Source: Streptomyces sp. NK08204
Lineage (GTDB): Bacteria; Actinomycetota; Actinomycetes; Streptomycetales; Streptomycetaceae
DNA length: 64,000 bases
Direction: 5' to 3'
Assembly: GCF_020400585.1 (NCBI RefSeq)
Contig: NZ_JAINVF010000004.1
Coordinates: forward strand, 310,001 to 374,000
The position numbers and the translations under genes are program-made. Below, in pieces: positions 8,484-18,258 of this stretch; within the stretch, counting starts at the first letter, position 1; each line of letters begins with the position of its first letter. Below the pieces are notes generated by a model, which was not told where the DNA came from, did not search any database, and saw only the letters and a program-made list of their open reading frames with translations.

Positions 8484-10091
8484 GTGGTGACCTTGGACGT
8501 TCGGCCTCAGCTGCTCGACACACTCTCCGCGCTGCGCGACCGTGTCGCCGCCGCACGGTTTCCGCTGCCCCTCGCGGGGGCCCCACGCGCGCGTGCCAAC
8601 CGCGACGAACTCCTCGCGCAGCTCGACGACTACCTCGTACCCCGGTTGAGGGACCCCGAGGCGCCGCTGCTGGTCGTCATCGGCGGTTCCACCGGAGCCG
8701 GCAAGTCGACGCTCGTCAACTCCCTCGTCGGACGCCGGGTCAGCGAGGCGGGCGTGCTGCGGCCGACCACCCGCACCCCGGTGCTCGTCTGCCATCCGGA
8801 GGATCATCACTGGTTCAGCGGCATGCGGGTGCTGCCCGGCCTCACGCGCGTATGGGTGCCCCAGCAGGACCCGGCGGAGGATCTGCTGCTCCCCGACGAG
8901 GACCCCACGCGCGTTCTGCGCATCGAGACCGCCGACAGCCTCCCGCGCGGCCTCGCCCTCCTCGACGCCCCCGACGTCGACTCCCTGGTCGCCGAGAACC
9001 GCGTCCTCGCCGCCGAGCTGATCTGCGCCGCCGACGTCTGGGTCATGGTCACCACGGCCGCCCGCTACGCCGACGCCGTGCCCTGGCATCTGCTGCGCAC
9101 CGCCAAGGAGTACGACGCGACCCTCGTCACCGTCCTCGACCGGGTGCCCCACCAGGTCGTCTCCGAGGTCTCACGGCAGTACGGAGCACTGCTCACCAAG
9201 GCCGGACTCGGCCACGTACCCCGGTTCACCGTGCCCGAGCTGCCCGAGTCGGCCTGGGGCGGCGGACTGCTGCCCGCGACCGCCGTGGCGCCCCTGTGGA
9301 ACTGGCTCGTCCAGCACGCCCAGGATCCCGGCGCCCGCCAGCACGTCCTCGCCCGCACCGCGTACGGCGTCCTCGACTCCCTCAATTCACGCATGCCCGA
9401 GCTGGCCAGTGCCGCCGCCGCCCAGTATGCGGCGGCCCTGCGGCTCACCTCCGCCGTCGACAGCGCCTACGACAGCGAGCACACGCGCGTGCGGGGGCGG
9501 CTGCAGTCCGGTGCCGTACTCGCCGGGGACGCCCTCAAGCGCTGGCGGGCCTTCCCGCTGGACTGCAGCTCCGGCGAACTGCTCGACGCCCTCGCGGAGA
9601 GCCTCGCTGCCCTGCTGCTGTGCGCCGTCACCGCCGCCGACGAGCGCGTGGACGAGGCCTGGCGGCGCGAGCCCGCCGCGGGCGCCCCGGGCCTTGCGGA
9701 CCGGGACCCGTCCCTGGAGAGCGCCGAGGACCGCATCGGCCTCTCGGTACGGCGCTGGCGGCGCGAGTTGGAGGAGTACGCCGAGGAGGAGGTCCGGGAA
9801 CTCGACCGCGGTGCCGCGCCCGACCCGGAGGCCGTCGCCGCCTTGGTCGCCACCGCGCTGCTGGGCGGGCGCCGGGCTCGCGCGGCCGGTGAAAGGCTCG
9901 CCGAGCGGATCGGCGCCCACGGTGCGCTGCGGCTGGGTGAGAGGGCCGGGCGCCTGCTCACCGAGCACGTGGACCGCGTGCTGCACGCCGAACGCGAGCG
10001 GCGCCTCGCACCGCTCGACGCCCTCGAGGTCCATGCCGAGCCCCAGGCCGAACTCATCGCCGCGCTGTCCGTACTGCAGAAGGAGAGGTGA
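8484..10091 (+). CDS. dynA: dynamin-like GTPase, DynA-type
   Basis: The 535-residue protein has a G domain near its N-terminus: P-loop [10 protein letters not shown] at residues 67-76, a switch-like LRPTTRTPV just after, and a G3-like DAPDVDS at about 161-167. The G4 position reads TVLDRV rather than NKxD. The rest is long, charged and helical with no membrane segment. The next gene encodes a second GTPase with two membrane helices, and ssbB follows. This arrangement matches the Streptomyces dynAB pair that stabilises FtsZ rings at sporulation septa. The start is uncertain: GTG 8484 gives MVTLDVRPQ without a good ribosome site, and ATG 8445 is possible. TAAAAT at 8462 is a candidate -10. The symbol rests on layout and domain content. 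Confidence 0.75.
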   Translation: MVTLDVRPQLLDTLSALRDRVAAARFPLPLAGAPRARANRDELLAQLDDYLVPRLRDPEAPLLVVIGGSTGAGKSTLVNSLVGRRVSEAGVLRPTTRTPVLVCHPEDHHWFSGMRVLPGLTRVWVPQQDPAEDLLLPDEDPTRVLRIETADSLPRGLALLDAPDVDSLVAENRVLAAELICAADVWVMVTTAARYADAVPWHLLRTAKEYDATLVTVLDRVPHQVVSEVSRQYGALLTKAGLGHVPRFTVPELPESAWGGGLLPATAVAPLWNWLVQHAQDPGARQHVLARTAYGVLDSLNSRMPELASAAAAQYAAALRLTSAVDSAYDSEHTRVRGRLQSGAVLAGDALKRWRAFPLDCSSGELLDALAESLAALLLCAVTAADERVDEAWRREPAAGAPGLADRDPSLESAEDRIGLSVRRWRRELEEYAEEEVRELDRGAAPDPEAVAALVATALLGGRRARAAGERLAERIGAHGALRLGERAGRLLTEHVDRVLHAERERRLAPLDALEVHAEPQAELIAALSVLQKER

Positions 10092-10094
10092 CCG

Positions 10095-12401
10095 GTGACC
10101 GCCGTCACTGGGCAGGATCACACGGACCACACAGACCGCATCGACCGCCTGGAACGCGTCGATCACAAAGGCGACTTGAGTCACCTCGCTCACTCAAGTC
10201 ACTCGAGTCACTCAAGTCGCTCTGATCACGATCACCGGGATCACCGGGATCGCCTGGAGCGCCAACCGCACGACGAACTACTCGGTCACACCGGGCGCGT
10301 GGAGCGCGGCGAGCGCGCCGAGGGCGTGGGGGAAGCAGGCCGGAGGGCCGTGCACAGCGGCGCCGAGGAGGAGGGCCGGTCCGAGCAGCCGTCCGCGGAC
10401 GAGCGCTCCGAGGGCCTGAGCGGCGGCGAGGCCGTCGGTTCCTCCGCCGACGGTTCGGCCGGGGGCCCGGCCGGTGCCACGAGCACCCCGCACGCGCATG
10501 TGCCTGACGGCCAGCCGGACGGTGACCAGCAGGCGCGCGTGGAGGAAGCCATGAAGGCGGCCATGAAGGCCGTCATGAAGGAGAACGTGAACGAGTCCCC
10601 GAAGGAGCCCCTCAAGGAGCGCCTCAAGGAGCCCCTGAAGGAGCCCCTGAAGGAGACCTTGAAGAGGGCCGACGCCGACCCGGAGTCCGTGGACGTCTGG
10701 GACGACGGCCTCATCGCGCGGCGGGTCACGGAGAACGCCTCCGCCCTCGCCGCCGAGCGTGCCGCCGCGCCGGACGCCCCGGACCGCGGCCCACGCAGCC
10801 AGAACCCCGCCCCTCTGGCGTACGACGGTCCGCTGCGCGCCCGGCTCGACGCACTGCGCGAACTCGTCGGGCTCTCCCGCACCCGCCTGGACAGCCGCAC
10901 CCTCGCCGAGGCGGGCCGGGTCCTGGACGAGGCGGCGGCCCGCCGCAAGCTCTCCGGCCAGCACACCGTCGTCGCCATCGCGGGCGCGACCGGCAGCGGC
11001 AAGTCGCAGCTGTTCAACGCCCTCGCCGGAGTGCCGATCTCTGAGACCGGGGTACGGCGTCCCACCACCGCGGCCCCCATCGCCTGCAGCTGGAGCGACG
11101 GCGCGGCCGGCCTCATCGACCGGCTCGGCATCCCGGGCCGGCTGCGCCGCCGTCCGCTGCAGAGCCCGGAGGCCGAGGCGCAGTTGCAGGGGCTGGTCCT
11201 GGTGGACCTGCCCGACCACGACTCCGCCGCCGTGGCGCACCGCGAGCAGGTCGACCGGGTCCTGAAGCTGGTCGACGCGGTCATCTGGGTGGTCGACCCG
11301 GAGAAGTACGCCGACGCGGTGCTCCACGAGCGCTACCTGCGGCCCCTGGCCGGCCACGCGGAGGTCATGTTCGTCGTCCTCAACCAGATCGACCGGCTGC
11401 CCGGGGAGGCCGCCGACCAGGTCCTGGACGATCTGCGCCGGCTGCTGGACGAGGACGGCATCGCACTCGGCGAGTACGGCGAGCCGGGCGCGACCGTGCT
11501 CGCGCTGTCGGCGCTGACCGGCGAAGGGATCGGGGAACTGCGCGAGCTGCTCGGCCAGTTCCTGGCCGAGCGCGGGGCTGCGGCCCGCCGTGTGGCGGCC
11601 GATGTGGACGCCGCTGCGGCCGGGCTGCGGCCCGTGTACGCCAACGGGCGGCGCATCGGCCTGGGCGAGGACGCCCGGGAGGAGTTCTCGGCGCGGCTCG
11701 CGGACGCGGTGGGGGCCACCGCGGCGGGCGAGGCGGCCGAACGTGCCTGGCTGCGCAACGCCAACCGCGCCTGCGGCACCCCCTGGCTGCGGCTGTGGCG
11801 CTGGTACCAGGGCCGTGGGGACACCGGGACCGGACGCCTCCCGCTGCGCACGCCGGCCGATGAGGAGATCACGGCGCGTCAGCGCGTGGAACAGGCGGTC
11901 CGTACCGTGTCCGACCGGGCCTCGGCCGGGCTGCCCGCACCCTGGGCGCAGGCGGTGCGCGAGGCGGCCGTACGCGGCTCCCAGGGGCTGTCCGAGGCGC
12001 TGGACGAGCTGGCGACGCGGGCCGGGCTGGCGCCGGGCAGGCCGCCGCGGCCGGGCTGGTGGCCGGTGGCGGTGCTGGCGCAGGCGGCCATGACCCTGCT
12101 GCAGGTCGTGGGCGGTCTGTGGCTGGTGGGGCAGATCGCCGGCGTCATGGCGCCCAACCTGGGCGTGCCGGTGCTGCTGATGGTGTGCGGGATCCTCGGC
12201 GGTCCGCTGGTGGAGTGGGGCTGCCGGATGGCGGCCCGGGGACCGGCGCGGCGGTACGGCCTGGACGCGGAACGCCGGTTGCGGGAGGCCGCGGCGAGCT
12301 GCGGCCGGGCGCGGGTGCTCGACCCTGTGGCGGCGGAGCTGCTGCGGTACCAGGAGGTGCGGGAGCAGTACGTGAAGGTGGCGCGGGCCGGAGTGGGCTG
12401 A
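10095..12401 (+). CDS. dynB: membrane dynamin-like GTPase, DynB-type
   Basis: The 768-residue protein starts at GTG 10095 behind AGGAGAGG, 3 bp after the previous stop, so the two genes are coupled. Residues 1-235 are low-complexity and probably disordered: His/Asp-rich repeats (SHSSHSSHS), then a Lys/Glu/Leu segment of LKEP units at about 169-191. The GTPase domain follows: GATGSGKS at 297-304, DLPDHDS at 371-377, NQID at 430-433. Two membrane helices lie at about 656-678 and 686-705, followed by a short cytoplasmic helix. A soluble GTPase upstream and this two-helix GTPase fit the DynA/DynB pair of sporulating Streptomyces. The long repeat-rich N-terminus may vary between strains. Confidence 0.75.
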   Translation: MTAVTGQDHTDHTDRIDRLERVDHKGDLSHLAHSSHSSHSSRSDHDHRDHRDRLERQPHDELLGHTGRVERGERAEGVGEAGRRAVHSGAEEEGRSEQPSADERSEGLSGGEAVGSSADGSAGGPAGATSTPHAHVPDGQPDGDQQARVEEAMKAAMKAVMKENVNESPKEPLKERLKEPLKEPLKETLKRADADPESVDVWDDGLIARRVTENASALAAERAAAPDAPDRGPRSQNPAPLAYDGPLRARLDALRELVGLSRTRLDSRTLAEAGRVLDEAAARRKLSGQHTVVAIAGATGSGKSQLFNALAGVPISETGVRRPTTAAPIACSWSDGAAGLIDRLGIPGRLRRRPLQSPEAEAQLQGLVLVDLPDHDSAAVAHREQVDRVLKLVDAVIWVVDPEKYADAVLHERYLRPLAGHAEVMFVVLNQIDRLPGEAADQVLDDLRRLLDEDGIALGEYGEPGATVLALSALTGEGIGELRELLGQFLAERGAAARRVAADVDAAAAGLRPVYANGRRIGLGEDAREEFSARLADAVGATAAGEAAERAWLRNANRACGTPWLRLWRWYQGRGDTGTGRLPLRTPADEEITARQRVEQAVRTVSDRASAGLPAPWAQAVREAAVRGSQGLSEALDELATRAGLAPGRPPRPGWWPVAVLAQAAMTLLQVVGGLWLVGQIAGVMAPNLGVPVLLMVCGILGGPLVEWGCRMAARGPARRYGLDAERRLREAAASCGRARVLDPVAAELLRYQEVREQYVKVARAGVG

Positions 12402-12479
12402 GGTGCCGCCCCGGCTGGAGTGGGGTGAGGTGCCGCCCCGGCTGGAGTGGGGTGAGGTGCCGCGCTGGGCCGGGGTGGG
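12399..12479 (+). repeat. three 27-bp tandem repeats after dynB
   Basis: The unit begins TGAGGTGCCG and is present three times (12399-12425, 12426-12452, 12453-12479). The first two copies are identical and the third diverges in its middle. The first copy starts with the dynB stop codon, and the gene's last codons resemble the unit, so the array seems to have grown from the 3' end of the gene. No function is evident. Confidence 0.8.
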
Positions 12480-12528
12480 GTGAGGCCTCTCTCCGGCCGG
12501 ACCCGGCTCACTCGTGCGGGTGACGGAG

Positions 12529-12555
12529 TTTTCCACAGGCGGGGAGTGGTCCACA
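12529..12555 (+). promoter_or_regulatory. two DnaA-box-like 9-mers upstream of ssbB
   Basis: TTTTCCACA (12529-12537) and TGGTCCACA (12547-12555) each differ by one base from the Streptomyces DnaA box TTGTCCACA. They share orientation, are 18 bp apart start to start, and lie about 140-165 bp upstream of ssbB. They may link ssbB to replication control; two imperfect boxes can also occur by chance. Confidence 0.35.
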
Positions 12556-12693
12556 GCGCACGACGGGCCCGGCCCGGCGGAGGCAGTCTGAAGCCACGGC
12601 GATCACGCCGCACGGCAGACGCCGCCGTACGGGACGGGCCCGTACGCATGTCCGCACGGCCGGAAGGGGCCGGGCGAGGGAGGGGTGCGCAGC

Positions 12694-13191
12694 ATGAACG
12701 AGACAGTGGTCTGTGTGGTGGGGAACGTGGCGACGCCGCCGGTGTACTGGGAACCGGCTACGGGGCCGACCGTGAGGTTCCGGCTGGCGGTGACCGCGCG
12801 CTACTGGGACCGGGAGAAGGGTGTCTGGACGGACGGGCACACCAACTTCTTCACGGTGTGGGCCAAACGGCAGCTCGCGGCCAACGTGGCCACGTCGGTG
12901 GAGGTGGGGCAGCCCCTCGTCGTCCAGGGCAGGCTGAAGGTGCGCACGGAGGTGCGCGAGGGGCAGCAGCAGTGGGCGTCGGCCGACATCGACGCGGTGG
13001 CGATCGGCCACGACCTGTCGCGTGGCACGGCGGCCTTCCGCCGTACGGCGAGGCCGGAGACGGCACAGCCGGCAGTGCCGACTCCGGCGCAGCCGACGGC
13101 CGGTCCGGAGCCGAGCTGGGAGACACCCGTGGCGCAACCACCGGATCCGTCCGTGTCCCAACGCCGCCTGCCGGTAGCGGCAGTGACATGA
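12694..13191 (+). CDS. ssbB: single-stranded DNA-binding protein, SsbB type
   Basis: The 165-residue protein has an N-terminal OB fold (about 1-110), with the typical MNETVVCVVGN start, a TNFFTVWAKRQLAANV strand-helix and a VVQGRLKVR strand. The tail is Pro/Ala-rich and ends PVAAVT, so the acidic DDDIPF-like tip that recruits repair proteins is missing. This is the mark of the Streptomyces second Ssb, which acts in chromosome segregation during sporulation rather than in general replication. Its place next to dynAB, also a sporulation pair, supports this. ATG 12694 is preferred over GTG 12685 because GGAGGGG stands at proper distance from the ATG. Confidence 0.9.
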   Translation: MNETVVCVVGNVATPPVYWEPATGPTVRFRLAVTARYWDREKGVWTDGHTNFFTVWAKRQLAANVATSVEVGQPLVVQGRLKVRTEVREGQQQWASADIDAVAIGHDLSRGTAAFRRTARPETAQPAVPTPAQPTAGPEPSWETPVAQPPDPSVSQRRLPVAAVT

Positions 13192-13213
13192 CGTCATTTC
13201 CATTCCGGCCGAT

Positions 13214-13280
13214 CTGCGGCTTATCGACGAATGCGCTCCGAAGGCCCCGAACCATCCGGTGGATTTGTCGATAAGCGCAG
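13214..13280. terminator. imperfect inverted repeat between ssbB and thioester gene
   Basis: CTGCGGCTTATCGACGAA at 13214-13231 pairs with 13264-13280 (complement CTGCGCTTATCGACAAA), 15 or more matching bases apart from one bulge, around a 32-nt spacer. It starts 22 bp after the ssbB stop and may end that transcript, or be a paired operator for the next gene. Confidence 0.45.
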
Positions 13281-13455
13281 CTCACCTGCGGTCGCGGCGA
13301 TAACGATTGCGGATCGGATCGGCCGTCCGGTGATCTGTCCGGGCAGGGGCGGTCCGCATGATCCATAGGATGCCGGGCGTGGCCCGAGAGGCCGTCACTT
13401 TCTGCTGGTGGGACCGCCCCTCACGTCCAACAGGTCCTGCTCGAAAGGGAATTCT

Positions 13456-14874
13456 GTGCTTGCTGCTGCGTTCTCCGGGTCCTCCCGGTCCGCCGGAGCG
13501 GCCCGCGTGGCCGCCGTCACGCTGGTGTCCGGCCTGGCGGCAGCCGGTGTGCTGTCCGGTGCCCACGCGGCCGTGGCCGCCGGGGAACCGCAGACCCAGG
13601 GCGGCGCGACGGCCACGATCAACGGCCTGAAGACCTACGGCGAGGCCGTGATCCACGAGGCGGGCGGCGATCAGCGGGTGGCCGCGGGCCTGTTCGAGAT
13701 GTCCGTGGACGGTGGCGGCACCCTGCAGACGTACTGCGTGGACCTCCACAACCCCACCCAGCGCGACGCCAGATACCAGGAGACCTCCTGGAACAGCACC
13801 TCGCTGGGTGCCAACAAGGACGCGGGCCGGATCCGCTGGATCCTGCAGCACTCCTACCCCCAGGTCAACGACCTCGCCGCGCTCGCCCGCAAGGCGGGGG
13901 TGAGCGCCCTCACCGAGCAGGACGCGGCGGCCGGCACCCAGGTGGCCATCTGGCGCTACTCGGACGGCGCGAAGGTCGACGCGGTGGACCCCAGGGCGGA
14001 GAAGCTCGCCGACTACCTGGAGAAGAACGCCCGCGGCACGGGCGAGCCGCAGCCGTCGCTGACCCTGGACCCGCCCGTGGTGTCCGGCCGTCCGGGGGAC
14101 CTGCTCGGACCGGTGACCGTGCACACCAACGCGAGCGGCGTGACCGTGGTACCGCCGGCGGACGCGGCCACCAGCGGGGTGCGGATCATCGACAGGGCCG
14201 GCAAGGTGATCACCTCCGCGAAGGACGGCAGCCGGCTGTACTTCGACATCCCCGAGGACGTGGCGGACGGTTCGGCCCAGCTGACCGTGCAGGCTTCCAC
14301 CACCGTCCCCGTGGGCCGCGCCTTCGCCTCCGAGAGCCGCAGCCAGACCCAGATCCTGGCCGGGTCCAGCGAGTCCACGGTCTCCGCGGCCGCGAGCGCC
14401 ACCTGGACGGCCAAGGGCGCCATACCGGCGGTGTCGGCCCGCGAGAACTGCGCCAAGGGTGCGGTGGACGTCATCGCGGCCAACACCGGCGACAGACCCT
14501 TCACCTTCCAGCTGATGGGCGCCGAGCACACCGTCCCCGCGGGCGCCACGCGCACGGTGACCGTCCCGCTCCAGGAGGACCAGGCCTACGACCTCACGGT
14601 CACCGGCCCGAACGGATTCAGCCGCCGCTTCACCGGCCTCCTCGACTGCAAGACGCAGGGCACGATCACGACGCAGACCACCACCCAGACCCTCGGCGAG
14701 CCCAGCCCCGCCCCGATGAGCGGCGGCACGGACGGCACCGACCTCGCCGCGACGGGAGGCTCGGCCATCACCCCGTTGATCGCGGGCACGGCCATCGGCC
14801 TGGTGGTGGTCGGCGGCGCGGTCCTGGTCCTGCTGCGCAAGCGGGAGCAGCCGGGCGACGGGGACCGTCTCTGA
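13456..14874 (+). CDS. sortase-anchored thioester-domain surface protein
   Basis: The 472-residue protein begins with a signal peptide (about 1-42, hydrophobic core VAAVTLVSGLAAAGVLSG). A thioester (TQXA) domain spans about 50-200: YCVDLHNPT carries the Cys and GTQVAIWRYSDG the Gln that would form the internal Cys-Gln crosslink. A Thr-rich linker near 400-420 leads to the sorting signal LAATG, a membrane helix and a basic tail RKREQ. LAxTG is the signal used by Streptomyces class E sortases. The protein is thus a wall-linked surface protein, possibly adhering covalently to surfaces or hyphae. GTG 13456 follows GAAAGGGA; the upstream in-frame ATG at 13408 lacks a signal-like context. Confidence 0.88.
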   Translation: MLAAAFSGSSRSAGAARVAAVTLVSGLAAAGVLSGAHAAVAAGEPQTQGGATATINGLKTYGEAVIHEAGGDQRVAAGLFEMSVDGGGTLQTYCVDLHNPTQRDARYQETSWNSTSLGANKDAGRIRWILQHSYPQVNDLAALARKAGVSALTEQDAAAGTQVAIWRYSDGAKVDAVDPRAEKLADYLEKNARGTGEPQPSLTLDPPVVSGRPGDLLGPVTVHTNASGVTVVPPADAATSGVRIIDRAGKVITSAKDGSRLYFDIPEDVADGSAQLTVQASTTVPVGRAFASESRSQTQILAGSSESTVSAAASATWTAKGAIPAVSARENCAKGAVDVIAANTGDRPFTFQLMGAEHTVPAGATRTVTVPLQEDQAYDLTVTGPNGFSRRFTGLLDCKTQGTITTQTTTQTLGEPSPAPMSGGTDGTDLAATGGSAITPLIAGTAIGLVVVGGAVLVLLRKREQPGDGDRL

Positions 14875-15449
14875 CACGGCTGTCGCGCGGCAGCGGGGCC
14901 GGGTCTTGCCGATCGTGGAGGTGTACCCGTACCCGCACGACTCGGAAGCACCCGAGGCCCGAGCGGCGCAGGAAGCGGAACACTGCCCGTTCTCCGGTGG
15001 TGCCTGCGAAAAGAAGAAGCAGTACCGGTTCGGGTACTGCTCCGTGACGCACCAGGCCAACTGGGACGCGCGGCAGCACTGAGGGGGTGATTCCAGCGAC
15101 AGCGCACGGCTGTCGGCTCAGCGCGCCACTGGCAGATGCCGCCTGCGTGCCGCACTCCTGCTCGTCGGCGCACCGGCGATCTCCTGCAGGGCCCGCACCG
15201 GCCGGAAGCCGGGCCCCGAGCCATGTCCGAGGCCGATGCCCGGAGGGTGACGCATCACTGACTGTGGGTCGAACCCCGCGGCGCGAGCCCGCGACACGGG
15301 GGCACCCGACGGCTGACCGTCCCTGAACCGTCCAAGGAAACCGCAGGTCAGAGCGCCCGGAGTCGACGGGTTTCCGTCCAGGCCTGGCGGTCAGGCAAGA
15401 TGGGCTGTATCTGCCCACTGCCAGATTTCAAGCTGCCGGACGGTTTCTC
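14875..15449. other. gap between thioester gene and ettA
   Basis: 575 bp. The first third contains the 55-residue NotI-like fragment described separately. The remainder (15083-15449) has no supported gene. The opposite strand carries long open frames that are shadows of the thioester gene. No ribosome site or clear promoter was found directly before the ettA TTG start. Confidence 0.5.
14915..15082 (+). pseudogene. NotI-like cysteine-cluster fragment
   Basis: A 55-residue frame starting near VEVYPYPHDSEAPEA and ending in TGA contains CPFSGGAC, a basic EKKK stretch, then FGYCSV. The pattern (helix, CPF, four residues, Cys, Lys, about ten residues, G-x-CSV) resembles the N-terminal metal-binding region of NotI-family restriction enzymes. 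The rest of such an enzyme, including the nuclease core, is not found downstream in any frame. No start with a ribosome site is present (TTG 14906, GTG 14915 and GTG 14921 are candidates). I read it as a relic or an independent mini-protein. The family match is by eye and weak. Confidence 0.4.
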
Positions 15450-17114
<1,665 letters not shown>

Positions 17115-17120
17115 TCGGTC

Positions 17121-17534
17121 TTGCGGCACATCTACCGCTGTCCGCTGCGTTGGTCGGACATGGACGCCTACGGTCATGTCAACAACGTGGTCTTCCTCCG
17201 TTACCTGGAGGAGGCCCGGATCGATTTCCTGACCCGCCCGGACAAGAACTTCCGCCAGGGGTCGGTGGTGGCCCGCCACGAGATCGACTACAAGGCGCAG
17301 CTCGTCCACCGGCACACCCCGGTGGACATCGAGCTGTGGATCACCGAGATCAGGGCCGCGTCCTTCACCATCACCTACGAGGTGAAGGACGCCGACCTGG
17401 TGTACGTACGGGCCTCGACGGTGGTCGTGCCGTTCGACTTCGAGGCCCAGCGGCCGCGTCGCATCACCGCGGAGGAGCGCGAGTTCCTCCACGGGTACAC
17501 GGACGCGGCCGAGAAGGAGGCCGTCGCGGCATGA
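17121..17534 (+). CDS. acyl-CoA thioesterase, 4HBT hotdog family
   Basis: The 137-residue protein has the single-hotdog form: RWSDMDAYGHVNNVVFLRYLEEARIDF holds the catalytic Asp of the 4-hydroxybenzoyl-CoA thioesterase group (DxDxxGHVNN), followed by the beta sheet ending in RASTVVVPFDFE. It likely hydrolyses acyl-CoA or a related thioester; the substrate is unknown. TTG 17121 is the first start, 6 bp after ettA, and is needed to keep the conserved HIYRCPLRWSDMD strand. It overlaps the next gene in ATGA, so ettA, this gene and the next probably form one transcript. Confidence 0.88.
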   Translation: MRHIYRCPLRWSDMDAYGHVNNVVFLRYLEEARIDFLTRPDKNFRQGSVVARHEIDYKAQLVHRHTPVDIELWITEIRAASFTITYEVKDADLVYVRASTVVVPFDFEAQRPRRITAEEREFLHGYTDAAEKEAVAA

Positions 17535-18223
17535 CCGTGCTGCACCTCGCCGACGAGACGGAGGCGGCGGACCTCGCCGCCTTCCTCTCCCGGCTGCTCC
17601 ACTACGACCGTGGAGCTGCGGTGCGCCTCCAGGCGGTCGGCACGGCGCTGGCCGTCTTCGGGCGCCCGCCGTCCTTCGAGGTGCTGGCCGTCCGCGCGGT
17701 CGGGCTGGCGAAGCCGTACGAGAACGGGCTCGACAGCGCGCTGGACGTGACCGTCTCCGCCGGTGAGTTCCTGGAGTCCGTGGACGAGCGCGCGGCCACC
17801 GCCGCCGTTCCGGCCGCGGTCACCGGGCCGCCCTGGGCCGGTGTGCTGCCGCCGCGCGCCGGCTGGTGTCCCGAGCCGGGGCTGCCGGCGCCGGACACCC
17901 TGCGGGCGGCGGTCGCCGCAGCGGTCGCCGAGTTCCGCTCCCGTACGGAGCAACTGGCCCCGGAGCGCCGTACCCGCGGGGAACTGGACCGGATCGGACG
18001 GGACATCTGGTCCCGGGAGATCGGCGGCACCGGGCTTCCGGTACGGGCCGTGCACGCGGCCCAGTCCCTGGGCTTCCTCCGGCCGGGCGCCGGCCGGGAG
18101 GACACCGGGCTGTACTCCGCGGGCGCGTGGCTGCGCCTGCGTACGCCGTACGGGTCGGTTGCCGTACGGCGCCCCGGTCTCGGCGCTTCCGGGCTGGGTG
18201 CCCTCGGCGTCAGCGTCCGCTGA
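17531..18223 (+). CDS. conserved hypothetical protein
   Basis: The 230-residue protein has no signal peptide or membrane segment and no family I recognise. It opens MTVLHLADETEAADLAAFLSRLLHYD, has an Ala/Pro-rich middle, and a basic helical stretch (RRTRGELDRIGRDIWSREIGG) around 145-165. The ATG overlaps the thioesterase stop as ATGA, so translation is coupled. Its codon bias is normal for the region. It meets the minus-strand ABC operon end to end, 35 bp apart. Confidence 0.75.
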   Translation: MTVLHLADETEAADLAAFLSRLLHYDRGAAVRLQAVGTALAVFGRPPSFEVLAVRAVGLAKPYENGLDSALDVTVSAGEFLESVDERAATAAVPAAVTGPPWAGVLPPRAGWCPEPGLPAPDTLRAAVAAAVAEFRSRTEQLAPERRTRGELDRIGRDIWSREIGGTGLPVRAVHAAQSLGFLRPGAGREDTGLYSAGAWLRLRTPYGSVAVRRPGLGASGLGALGVSVR

Positions 18224-18258
18224 GAGGCCCCTGCCCAGGGTCTGCCGCGCCTCGCTGA

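Noticed and set aside
12399..12485. Tandem array considered as CRISPR
   Set aside because: Units are contiguous without spacers and no cas genes are present.
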